Part shown: positions 48,468 through 61,300 of the stretch, one piece after another
Layout of the letters: every line of letters starts with the position of its first letter
How positions within the stretch are numbered: position 1 is the first letter of the stretch
Origin: Aristolochia californica
Taxonomy: Eukaryota > Streptophyta > Magnoliopsida > Piperales > Aristolochiaceae
Length of the DNA: 64,000 nt
NCBI GenBank assembly: GCA_029961685.1
Contig: JARWKL010000009.1
Location: 28,955,208 to 29,019,207, forward strand
Direction: 5' to 3'
Notes under the pieces: generated by a model
Told to the model about the DNA's origin: nothing
The model's database searches: none
What the model saw: only the letters and a program-made list of their open reading frames with translations
Translations under genes and position numbers: made by a program

Positions 48468-49336
48468 ATGATGTTTTTTTTTTAATGAAAATATTGGATT
48501 TTATACATATTATAAGTAAGAACAAAGGGTACTTTTAAAATTTATTAAAATACATGAAAGATACACTTGAAAATAGGAGGAGGAGATACTTACCTTAAAA
48601 GAGTGTTATAGGAAATATAAAAAAGAAGCAACAACTCAACAAATGTTTCTTGAAAAATGTAAAAAGTACTTTTGTACTAAGACCGTGTATCCGATCCAAA
48701 CCTGCCTAGACTCCTCTCGTCACCCTATTATTGTCCTGTAAGGAGACGGAGCAAACCCATTGCCGCTTGAATTTAACCAGACACATGCGTACCCTATTTC
48801 ATCCATGGCCTGAATACAAATTACATTGATGCCCTTGGGCTGTTACACAATTCATGATATCACCACAGATTTGTACCACATGAGAAATGGTAGAAACCAC
48901 TAATCTTAGGTTAGGGTCCATGCCTGGGTTACATTTAACTCCCATATCACATAAGACGCAAAGAGACTTGATTCTTCAAAACACAGATGTGCTGGTTCAA
49001 GCCAAATTCACCTATCTATTGGGCGTTTAGCACCTCAGTAACTGGAGCACCTCGATTCACATTGTTCTTTGGGTACAAGTCCTTCGCACATTCTCTCTTG
49101 GTTCATTTGCTTTGGTGGCAGAAAGGGAAGACTCAGGGCAAAGTCTACACAGATTATCAGATCCAGTGGTAATATTGCTCTTCTCTTGCTAATTCAAAGA
49201 AAAATACATTCCTAGTTCAGGGCAAACGCCAATCTAGAATCATACATTTGACAGTAAAAAAAATAATGATTTCCTGTGTACTCACCAATACTATGCATTT
49301 TTACAAAGCTCAACAATGTTTATTTACACAAGGCAC
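48468..49336. other. 3' flank of BRUTUS-like gene
   Basis: Contains a T run at about 48473-48482 and sequence that is probably the minus-strand 3' untranslated region of the BRUTUS-like gene (48700-49336). No separate gene recognised. Confidence 0.45.
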
Positions 49337-52300
49337 CTAATTTGGTGTGGAGCAAGAGGGATTCGCACTTTCATTCTTGATGACCCTGGTATTGTATGAC
49401 CCACAAAACCCACATTTGTGATACAACCAATGGAAGCGAGCAGTTCCCTTTTTATCGCAATCATTGCATAGTATGTCCTGAATTATACCAACTCGACTTG
49501 ATAAGGATATAGAACTACAAAGAAAATGCTGTAATGACGAAAATCAAGCAACTGGGAGAAGTCGACAGCTTAAGGCTTCTTCCATAGCAGCATATACAAG
49601 TTTGTATTGCAAAGATGTGGCTCATATAAAGGGCCTCCTCACTTGGGTTATTTCCAAGCAGAAGTCTCCTTCACCAGACCCAACTACTAGAAGCCAACCA
49701 GATCGTCACTTAAATGCTAACACATTACTTGAGAATATATCCAAAGCAAGAGTGAACTTTAGTTCACGTGGGCTGGATCTCTTTCACAGTTTCACTCAAG
49801 ATGATGTCAGGAGCAGAGCTGTGGATTGGTCTTCAAAACATTTGAACCAAAATTTTATGAAAGGGATGAGGTACAAGTGTAGCAAAATCTGTCCCAACCC
49901 CACATCCTCAAGAGTGCCCTATCCTTACCCAACCCATTTAACTTGATCTTCCTTTCTTCTTCCTCGTTCCATTCTTATTTTTAAAATGTTTAGGGAGACA
50001 TTAGAAGATAGTAACTTTCGGGTACCCTGCCCACACCTGTTCAAAGGGGTACCCTGTTACAATCCCAACGCTATGACCATGTGCGGATAGTTAGGATTTT
50101 TTGTAGAAAGAAACTTTGGCTGATCTAAGCGCTCAACATAAGGTATGGTTTGCTTCCCCATCAGGGATGCATTCATGCTCCATACTACATTGTATTTCCT
50201 CCAAAAAATTAATGATGAAGTTAAAGGTTACCTGACATCGGTCTCTGTATTCTTCTGGAAGCTTTTCAGCAGCTAATAGAGCATCAAGCATGCCAAAATA
50301 AACCTGGATAGAAAAATCAATGGAAAATATGAACGGTATCATCTATGTCATCTTAGACCACCATCCAATCTATAATTGACATCCAAAGCATGATTACAAG
50401 AGAAAAGCTTGAACTATAGTTCAAAAATCAACAGTAATTTAATGTTTCTCAATTCAGGATGCATATCTCCTGTAAGAAATTTCTTCTCTCTCCTCTATTT
50501 TAACATGGTATTAGAACAATCAATTTGATTGTTATGGGATTTTAGCAAGGATTTTTTCATTCTCCAAATTCTCCAAAAGAGGGATTTCACAAAATAGCTG
50601 CTGATTAAAGGTAAAGGTTAGATTTTTTTTTTTTCCTTTTACTTGGTGCCATAACCCTCTGGCTAACGAACAACTTAATGAGTTTTATGTGCCCTTTGAG
50701 GGTTGTTTCAGTTCTCCATCCCAATCCTGTGCCTGCATAAACCTTCCAAACTTGGAGTGTCTGTGTCATCATCATCAAGGCTGATGTCAGCCCTAAGTGA
50801 CTTCTTCTACTACTGATTCACTTGGATTACAGTATAATAAGTGTAATCATATCAGTTGTGTTTTTGGATGCCCTAACTTTTTATCCTGTGTGGCGCACAC
50901 CATATGGCAGGTTAGTGAGTATATTTTTTATTAATTTTTGATTGAATTTTATTGATGAATTGCACTCTATGCGTTATTTGGCATGCCATGAATAGTTATC
51001 ATATCTGAATTGAGCGAAGTTGTCTCCTCAATGAAAGCAGAGCATTCAGAAGGCAAAGATACAATTGTTATTACTAGAGAGAAATTGAGTGGTGCAAATT
51101 ATTTGACTTGGGCTAGATCACTAAAAATTTACTTGAAAGCCAAGAGGAAAGCCAAATATCTGAGGAATTGATCCCCCTTAGCCACTTACAGACAATTAGA
51201 AAGTAAAGGACAGTCAGGTTATGACCTGGTTGCTCAATAGTATGGATATAAAATTTAAAAGACAAGTCATGAATTGTCAGACTTCTAAGAAAATTTGGAC
51301 CATCCTTAGTCCTAATATGCTCAAGAGAGCAACTTGTCAAGAGTACATCAGTTATACACTTAGTCGTGCGCCTTGAAGAGGGGAGATGGACCTATACTAT
51401 GACTAGTTTAGATAAGTCCACAATCCATGTGGGCCCAAGTTTCTCCTTTGGTCATTGATCGGTGCATCTACACACATGTCAAGTACATTGTTAATGTTTT
51501 CCATTCTTTATCAATCCTCACGATTTAAAAAAGTAACAATGGCAGATGGTTCTCTTTCCTCTATTGATGGTGTTGAGACAATTCAGCCTACCTCCTTATC
51601 TCTAGAATCTGTTTTATTCATTCCTAAATTCTCAATTAATTTATTGTCTTCAAGTCAGCTTACAAAGTCCTTACAGCGTCTATAATTTTTTTTCCCACTT
51701 ATTGTTTCTTTCAGGATATTCTGAAGAAGAAGACGATTGGTTTAGGTTGTCAGAGAAGATGCCTTTACTACTTGGAAGGTTTCTTAAATTCATCACCCTT
51801 AACACTTCAGACAGCTGACTCCTCTTTCCAGTGATACTTGAGGCTAGGACATCCATCTCCAGACAGTTGTTTCCAGTTGTTTCCAGAGTTACCTTCCATC
51901 TTGTCATTTCAATGTGATTCATGTCAACCAAGGAAACACCATAAAACCAGTTTTCCTTCTCGTCCACAACATAGTCAAAGTTTGTTTGAGTTAGTTCATT
52001 CAAATGTATACAGTCCATATTGGATTCCTAGTCTTTTCAATTATTAGTATTTTGTTTCCTTTATTGATGATTATAGTAGGTTTATGTAGGTGTATCTACT
52101 TCGGGACAAATCTGAAGTTTTTTATGTATTCCTCAACTTTTATAATGAGATAAAGAACTAATTTGGTACTTCAATTTGTGTCTTGTGTACTGATAATGAA
52201 TTTGAGTTCATGAACAATACGTTTGTTTCTTTTTTTACTGCTCACGATATTCTTCACCAATCTTCATGCGTATATACACAACAAAATGGAGTTGCTGAAA

Positions 52301-55300
52301 GAAAATATCGTCACTGACATGAGGTTGCACACACTATAATGATTCAAATAAAGGTCCCTACACATTACTAAGGTGATGCAATTCTCACAAAGTGTTTCTT
52401 GATTAATAGGATGTCTTCCTCTATACTGGGTGGACAAATACAATTTAAAGTAATCAAGCCCGATAGTGAATTGTTTCCTCTCCACCTGCATGTATTTGGG
52501 TCTATTTGCCATGTTCATATTATTGGCTCTTCAACTGATAAATTGTCTCCCATAGTAATAAAGTGTGTTTTTCTCGAGTCCGACATTCTTAAAAGGGGTA
52601 TAAGTGTTATTGACCCTCAACGAAAACATGTCTCAGTGAACGTTACCTTTTTTGAAAATGTTTTGTTCCTTCATAGTCACTTGAATCTAATGTTGTTCCT
52701 ATTACGATATGTTAAAATGTATATTAAATATAATTTGTGTTCATAATTGTTATATAATTTGGGATATGTATATAGGGTTATTTGATTAGGCTTAATGGGA
52801 TGAGGGGGTATTGTCTTGGGCCCATGGGCCATTTTGTAACAGGAAAACCTAAAGGATAAATACTTAATGAAAGGGGGAAAATCCCCAACGGAAACAATTT
52901 TGGATTCATCTTCGTGTGTTTCGTTTCGCCGTGAAACCAGAGAGCTACGCTCTCTCTTGTGGAGGTTTGGACTGTTCCGTCAGTCCCTTGATCTTGTTTT
53001 GTCATGGTATCAGAGCTCTGAAGAGTAATCGTCCGACGTATTTTTGTCCGACGACCTACGTGGTCCGATGAATTTTTTTTTTCTCTTTGCTTTCGGCATT
53101 GATTTCGGGCGCTGTTGGAAATACTTGTTGGGTGGTTCCGTTGCCGGACGAGTTACGGGGGTTCCGTTGGCAGGAAGGGAGTTCTCGCCGGAAGGGGAAA
53201 CGAACGGCAGCGGGTTCTCGCCGGAAGGGGAAACGAAAGTGGTTGTCGGAAAGTATTCTCCGAACTCGGAAACGTTGTGGTTCCGTCGTTGGAAAAGCTC
53301 CATCTTCGTTGCCAAAGAAGCTAAAACAGGACGGGGGTTCTCGCCGGAAAACTCGCCGGAATGGGGAACGAAGGTAAGAATTTTTTTTCTCCCGCGCGTT
53401 CGTTTCGAGTGATTATTTGGCATATGGTCGTTTTGCAATTTGAGAACCTTTGGGGGCCGATTTGCAATTTCTGAAAGTTTGGGGGCCATTCTGGAATTTC
53501 TGAAAGTGCGAGGGTGCTTTTCGAATTTCTAACAGTTTGGGGGTCTAATTCGAATTTCTGTTAACCTGGGGGCAACTCTTGGATTTCTACAAGTGTAGGG
53601 GTTTATTTGCAATTTCCGAAAAGTGAAGGTATATTTGAAATTTCTTATCTTGCGGGGGTGCATCAGGAATTTTGCTAGATTCAATTTTATCATGTCAACA
53701 GACAAGTCCGATTTCGCTCCTATTCGGTTCACAGGCAAGAACTACGGTACTTGGGAATTTCAGTTCCGGTTATTTGTTCAGGGAAGAGGTTTATAGGGTC
53801 ATATTGATGGGAGTGATCCGACACCTGGCAATGCTGACGCATTATCAAAATGGATCATCATGGATGCTAGAGTCATGACTTGGATACTTGGATACAAAAT
53901 CGCCGCCGATATGTGGAATTACCTCCACAAGGTTTATCGTCAAACCAGCACGGCCTGTCGATTTCAAGTTGAATATGAACTTGCAAATTTCACCCAAGGC
54001 AATCGTTCGATTGACGAATATTTCTCGGGCTTCCAAAATCTATGGGCTGACTACACTGACATTGTTTACGAGGATGTCCCTGCTGCTGCTCTCTCTGTTG
54101 TGCAAGTTGTACATGACACCAGTAAACGGGATCAATTCTTGATGAAACTTCGTCCCGAGTTTGAGATTGCTCGATCACATCTGATGAATCGTCATCCGGT
54201 GCCGTCCCTAGATGCCTGTTTGAGTGAACTTCTCCGGGAGGAGCAACGCCTTACTACTCAGGCTGGCATGGAACCTCGCGTTCAGGCTGATCTCTCGGCT
54301 CTTGTAGCTTATGTACCACAAGGAAGGCCTCAGGGTCGGGACACCAGTTCTGTTCAGTGCTTCCACTGCAAGGCTTATGGTCACTTTGTTCGGGACTGCC
54401 CCAAGAAGTCGGTTCTATTCTGTAGCGACTGTAAGAAGCCGGGTCATCATATCATCGTTTGCCCTACACGACCTCCACGGAGGAAGCCTACAGCTTATCA
54501 TGCATCCACCGGTACATCTAGTTCTACCACATTGCCGCCTGCCGTTTCGGTCCCTATCATTCCTGTTCCACCAACACTTGCCAGTTCCACCACTCTCACT
54601 CCTGAAATGGTACAACAGATGACCATTTTTGCCTTTTCTACTTTTGGTATCTCAGGTCAACAGAACCTTTCTACTCAACCATGGTATTTTGATTCTGGTG
54701 CCTCTAACCACATGACCAACAATGTGGTATCTCTTTCGAATGTCCGAAAGTATGATGGCAATCTGCACATCAACACTACTGATGGCAGCACTCTGCCTAT
54801 CAGTGCTGTTGGTGATCTCTCTCCATCCTTAGCTGATGTCTTTGTGTCTCCTGACCTGTCAACAAACCTTTTGTTTGTTGGTCAATTGGTTGATAAAAAC
54901 TGTAATGTTCAGTTTTCTCGCTTTGGCTGTGTTGTGCAGGATCAAGCGTCGAGGAAGGTGATCGCGAAGGGGCCTAGAGTGGGCAGGCTATTTCCACTTA
55001 AAGTCTTTCTATCCACTGTTATTCCATGTTCTCCTGTAATTTCTTTTGCTTGTAATGTTGTTGGATCTGGCCCTAAGTTGTGGCATAGACGTCTAGGCCA
55101 CCCAAACTCAGTTGTACGTCGTACATTATTTAAATCGGTTTTATTAGGCAATCAAGATTGTACTTCTCGTGACACGTCTTTTGACTGTTCATCATATAAA
55201 ATTGGCAAAAGTAAAACTCTATCATTTTCGCATCATGCCTCGCATGCCTCCCACTACTTTGACCTTATTCATAGTGATGTTTGGGGAATTGCTCCCGTTA

Positions 55301-58300
55301 TCTCGCATGCACAAATTAAGTACTTTGTCACCTTTATTGATGACTTTAGTCGATTTACCTGGGTCTACTTCCTACGAGCTATGTTTGACGTTTTTGTCGT
55401 TTTTCAGACGTTTCTTGCACTCATTGAAACCCAGTTCTTCACTCACCTTAAAGTACTCCGCTCTGACTCTGGAGGCGAGTACATGTCGGCAGAATTCCAA
55501 GAATTTCTTCAAAACAAAGGCATTATCTCTCAACGTTCTTGTCCCTCGACACCCCAACAAAATGGTGTTGCTGAGCGCAAAAATCATCACCTTCTTGATA
55601 TGGTCCGCACCCTTCTCATTGAATCATCCGTTCCTCCTAGGTTTTGGTGTGAAGCTCTCTCTACCTCCGTCCATTTAATTAACCGCCTGCCCTCGCCTGT
55701 CTTGCATCATGTCTCTCCCTTTGTTAAATTATTCGGTTATTCTCCGTCCTACACAGATCTTCGGACGTTCGGTTGTGTTTGTTTTGTGCATTTACCTGAT
55801 TATGAACGACATAAACTTACAGCTCAATCCATTATGTGTGCATTTATTGGGTATGTCGGTTCTCAAAAGGGCTATGTTTGCTATGATCCTCAGGCGCATC
55901 GAGTCTGTGTTTCTTGGAATATGGTCTTCTTTGAAAACCAATATTTCTTTCCCTCTCAAGTTACACTTCCATCTACCTCTTTGTCTAGTTTGTCGAGCTT
56001 TGATGAGCCTCAACCCACTGCTTCGCTGCCCTCTCCTCCTTCTGACCTAGCGCTTGCTCCTGATCCTCCCTCTACTCCTGCTCCCCTGCATCTTCGTAGA
56101 TCCACACGTAGTTCTCACCCTCCTAACCGGTATGGTTTTCCCTCCCCTGTATCTCTGGTAGCTACTTTGTCTTCTATTTCCATTCCTTCTGGATATAAAC
56201 AGGCTATAGCACATGCGTATTGGCAAAAGGCCATCCAAACTGAACTACACACGCTAGAGGAGAATCACACCTGGGACATTGTGGCTTGCCCTCCTACTAT
56301 TCGGCCTCTTGGAAGTAAGTGGGTCTTCTCTGTCAAGCTGCGTTCCGATGGATCGTTGGATCGGTACAAAGCCCGCCTTGTGGCCCTGGGGAACAGGCAG
56401 GAATATGGGATTGATTATGAGGAAACTTTTGCCCCAGTTGCCAAGATGACCACAGTCCGTACTATCTTAGCCATTGCAGCCTCTCAATCTTGGCCATTGC
56501 ATCAGATGGATGTGAAGAATGTTTTTCTCCACGGTGATCTGCAGGAAGATGTTTATATGAAGCTTCCCTCGGGTATGTCTACATCCTCTCCTGATCACGT
56601 CTGCAAGCTACGATGTCCTTTGTATGGGCTTAAACAAGCCCCCCGGGCTTGGTTTGAGAAATTTCGTAGCACCATTATCCTCCACCGGTTTACCCAGAGT
56701 CAGTATGATTCCTCCCTCTTTTATCATAAGTCTGTTGCAGGCATGGTCATTCTCTTGGTTTATGTGGATGACATCATCATTACTGGCACCGACTCTGGAC
56801 TGATTACCACGCTTCAGAAGGTGTTGCATGCCACTTTTCATATGAAGGATCTTGGACGCCTCACCTACTTAGGGCTGGAGGTCCATCACACACTCAAAGG
56901 TATTTTCTTAAACCAACATAAGTATATTCAAGATCTTATCACATTCGCTGGGTTGGAGGACACATCTTCGGTGGCTACCCCTATGGAGGTCAATGTCAAA
57001 TATCGGAAAGATGAAGGGACTCTCCTTGATGATCCGACTATCTATCGACGACTAGTCGGGAGTCTCATCTACTTGACTACTACTCGCCCGGACATTTCCT
57101 ATGCTGTTCATAAGGTCAGTCAGTTTATGGCATCTCCTCGACACCTTCATCTTGCGGCAGTTCAGTGCATCATCTGCTATCTGCGCGGCTCCCCTGCTCG
57201 TGGTTTATTCTTTCCTACTGGCTCCATGCTACATCTGATTGCCTACAGTGATGCTGATTGGGCAGGGTGCCCTGATACCCGTCGCTCTACTACAAGTTGG
57301 TGTATGTTTTTAGGCGATGCACTGATTTCTTGGAAATGTAAGAAACAAGATCGAGTGTCCAAGTCATCTACCGAGGCCGAGTATCGTGCTATGTCTACTG
57401 CGTGTTCTGAAGTTATTTGGCTCCGTGGTCTTCTTGCTGAGCTCCAGTTTCCTCAGCCCTCATCTACACCGCTTCATGCAGATAATACAAGTGCTATACA
57501 GATTGCAGCCAATCCGGTTTTTCATGAGCGTACCAAGCATATTGAGGTTGATTGTCACTCCATCCGCGACACTTTGGAGTGCCGGGTAATATCTCTACCG
57601 TACATTTCTTCGGATCTTCAAGTGGCCGATGTCTTCACCAAAGCATTGTCTCAATCCCGACATAATTTTTTGGTTGGCAAATTGTTGCTGGTTGACTCAC
57701 CATCATCAATGTGAGGGGGGATGTTACGATATGTTAAAATGTATATTAAATATAATTTATGTTCATAATTGTTGTATAATTTGGGATATGTATATAGGGT
57801 TATTTGATTAGGCTTAATGGGATGAGGGGGTATTGTCTTGGGCCCATGGGCCATTTTGTAACAGGAAAACCTAAAGGATAAATACTTAATGAAAGGGGGA
57901 AAATCCCCAACGGAAACAATTTTGGATTCATCTTCGTGTGTTTCGTTTCGCCGTGAAACCAGAGAGTTACGCTCTCTCTTGTGGAGGTTTGGACTGTTCT
58001 GTCAGTCCCTTGATCTTGTTTTGTCAGTTCCTATGGTTGTTGATGTTGATGCTCAACTTCTTATGGAGATGTTCCAAATGATGTGTTAGTTCTTGAGAAT
58101 ATTTTGGGTGTCAATCAAGCCTCTATAGGATACAAGAGCCGGACACCTTCCAAGGTCATAGACGTAAGTGATTTACATCTCCCTATGTCCCTTCAAAAAG
58201 GAGTTCATACTTGTATTCAAAATGGTACCAAGTATCCGATCTCCAAATTTGTGTCTTTTGCTCATTGGTCGGAGTCCTTTAAATCCTTTGAATTATCCTT

Positions 58301-61300
58301 GTCCTCTTGCTCTCTTCCTTCTTTTGTGGAGGCAGCATTGTTATCACCTATTTAGAAACATGCCATGAATGCTAAGATGGAAGCCTTAACTAATAGAGGA
58401 ACTTGGACATTGTGCAAGCCACCATCTGATGCAACCATAGTAGGTTGTCATTGCGTGTATGTAGTGAAACATAAAGCTGATGATTTTGTTGAGAGGTATA
58501 AGGCCAAACTTACGGTATATGAATACACGCAAATTTACGGGGTGGATGTCTTTGAGACTTTCTCCCTGTTGCCCAATTATCTTTTGTTCACCTTTTGATT
58601 TCTATCGTCATTAATCAGGATTGGCCATTATTCCAACTGGATATCAAGGACTGGCCGTTATTCCAACTAGATATCGAAAATGCCTTCTTGCACAGAAATC
58701 TAGTTAAAGAGGTCTATATGGAATAACCTCCAAGGTATATTCCTCAGGGAAGACAGGAAAAGTATGCAAGTTGCACAAAGCTATCTATGGTCTCAAAAAG
58801 AGTGGCAGAGTTGGGTTTGACAAGTTCAACAGGGTTGTGATTTTTGAGTATTCAGAGGAGTCATTGTGATCACTCTTTATTTGTGTTGAAACTGTCCTCT
58901 GGAATTGTGGTTTAGAATGTATACGTTGATCACATAGTTCTATCTGGTAGAGACAAAAATAGCATTGATGAGGTGAAAAGGCATTTGGATCAACATTTTC
59001 AGACCAAGGATCAAGGAACACCTAAATATTTTCTTGAGATTAAAGTAGCAAGAAGCAAAGTAAAGATTGCTCCTCACCCAAAGATACCATGTGACTAATA
59101 TATTACAGGAGTATGGGTTGTTATGAGCTAAACTTGTGGAGACTCCAATAGAAGTTAATCATTATCAAGGATAGTGACAAGCTCATAGGAGATTGGTAGG
59201 TAAGCTTATTTATTCTATAGTGACCAGGAATGAAATAGCCTTTGTGGTGAGCATGGTGGCCAATTTATGGAACACCCAAGAAAAACTTATTTAGAAGCTG
59301 CCTTGCAAATATGGAGATACATGAAAGGTGCATCGTGAAAAAGACTTACATGAGCCACAGTCATTTGTAAATTAAGGATATTCAGACATTGATTACATCA
59401 AGTCCAAATTAGATAGAAAATCAAATTCTGGATATTGTGTATATGTTGAAGGTAACTTAGTGAGTTGGTAGAGAAAGAAGGCAAAATGTAATTGCTTGTT
59501 CAAGTGTAGAGGTTGAGTATAGAGCAATGGCTCATATGGTCAATGAACTTCTGTGAGTGAAATCTGTGATAAAATAATTGGGCTTTCCTACTACAGAGGT
59601 TATGACAGTGTAATGGGACAATTAAGCTACCATCTTCATCGTAAGAAATCTAGTATTTCATGAAAGAACTAAACATATGGAGATAGATTGTCACGTTATC
59701 ATAGATGCTTTGATGAATGGAGCCATGGTCACTTCCTATGTCAAGACTACAGATCAAGTTGGTGATGTTTTTACTAAAGCACTAGGAAAACCAGATCATG
59801 AGAATTTTTATAACAAACTGAGGCTTCTAGATATAGACAACCAACATAATGGGGAGAGTTAAACTTGTAAGTGTCGAGGGTATTTTGGGTATTCTACATG
59901 GTTTTCCCCTCTAGGGTTAGGAGAGTATTTGTCTGTTTATGATGTACATTGGGTTCAATTTTTAGGTTTATATGATGTATATGCTAGGAGATATTGAGTG
60001 TAGATGAGCATTTATGTCATTTTACTAAGTTTTCACTTAAGTGACCAAGTTAATAAAGTGGGAGGCCGAATTTTGACCTATTGAGAAGTGTGTCACACAA
60101 TGCAGCATTTCTAAAAAAAAAAAAATCTCTCTTTTTTCTTCTTTCTGCCTCCCCTATTTTCATAATTTATCTTATTTTTATAGTTATCTTTCTTGTCAGT
60201 TATTAATAATTTTTTTTTGAAAGAAGACAAATAAAGCCTTTCTTAAAAAAAGGGCAAATAAAAGGAAAATATAGATAAGCAGCATTGAGCAAGAAAAAAA
60301 AAGGGCTAACACTTGTGTATTTATTTTTCACCTAGACACTTTTTCTATATCTCAATATAACTGAATTATTTAACGTAAAGCAAATTGCAAAGATGAACAT
60401 CAAGAAGCAGCTGAGACAGATAAGCAAAGATAAGCCTTACCGCCATATTTCCCAAGGACTTGCTACAAATTGGACATGTGTAGTGACTGCACGTATAGGC
60501 CTAAAAATAACAGAAAAACAAAGTTAGGTAAAGACCCCTCAGCCCATTTTTCCAATTGAGACAATAAGGGTTCACAAATATTGTTTTCCCATGATGTGAA
60601 ACAGAACTGTGGACACGAAGTGATAACCTGAAAACAGGCTGAATGCATATAATGGCCGCAAGGTAGTGCTCTTACGATTGCACTTGATGTGAAAAGAAAG
60701 TCACAACATATGGGGCAGTTTGTCTCTAGACCTTTTTCCAGACATGTGTGCTCAACCAGCTGTCTGCTCAAACAACAATTGCATGTCATGCAGTGGAAGA
60801 ATTCTGTGCCAAGTCCATTCCCAAGCCGGCATAAATTGCAAAATGGGCAATGATAGACTGTCCTGAAAGAATGCAACATATATCAACGGATGTCAAGATG
60901 AAATCAGGAAAACCACCAAGTCTTGACTACATGAAAAAACAACGGAGTATATAACAGTTTTATAAATTGATTTAATATCATTCTTCAGACATCAGCTAAG
61001 GATGTTTCAAATGAATGCTGCTACATTGGTATTTCTATGCATATGCCCATAGCTCACCATTCAGATTATTCATTAAGATGCTGGCAAGTTAAATCTATTG
61101 GTAAGGTATCAAGTACATTGTGAGACTGACGGGTGAAGATATCAATGAGGAGAGTTACTTGGATAAACATGTCAATGTAACAATCATTTTTTTTGTTTTG
61201 CGCTGCAAATGAATGACTACTAAACAGTCCATGAGAAAGGAGCACACTAGGGTTTTCAAGGCAACATAGAGCAAAGACTAACAAGCAAACCCACCCCACC

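Larger units (their letters stand above)
52700..58026 (+). mobile_element. Young, nearly intact Ty1/copia retrotransposon
   Basis: 5327 bp with two 305-bp LTRs (52700-53004, 57722-58026), the duplication GTTCC (52695-52699, 58027-58031), a primer site TGGTATCAGAGC at 53005, and a polypurine tract GAGGGGGG just before 57722. The LTRs differ at five positions only, all transitions; one changes the terminal TG of the 5' LTR to TA. A long leader (53005-53691) precedes one gag-pol frame. It sits inside the older copia in the BRUTUS intron, antisense to the gene. The LTR divergence (about 1.6 %) marks a recent insertion. Confidence 0.97.
50506..60165 (+). mobile_element. Old Ty1/copia in BRUTUS intron, split by a younger one
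   Basis: Plus orientation, antisense to BRUTUS. A primer-site-like TGGTATTAGAAC lies at 50506-50517 behind an LTR end. gag starts at 51031 ([20 protein letters not shown]); a protease scrap reads [13 protein letters not shown] (near 51466); then [18 protein letters not shown] (51840), [25 protein letters not shown], and [13 protein letters not shown] (near 52275). The coding sequence is cut at 52699 and resumes at 58032, with reverse transcriptase ([18 protein letters not shown], 58393) and the RNase H end ([20 protein letters not shown], 59749) to a stop at 59860-59862. A purine tract (ATGGGGAGAG, near 59849) and an LTR-like stretch to about 60165 follow. Many stops; dead. Confidence 0.85.

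Noticed and set aside
53005..53020. tRNA gene
   Set aside because: TGGTATCAGAGC matches the complement of a tRNA 3' end and lies next to an LTR; no cloverleaf follows. Same for 29849-29838, 42721 and 50506.
53432..53663. CRISPR array
   Set aside because: Regular 29-bp period, but units follow each other without spacers and lie in a plant retrotransposon leader.
58083..58368. Independent small genes between 58083 and 58368
   Set aside because: They are frames of the resumed old copia (end of integrase and start of reverse transcriptase) to the right of the young insertion.
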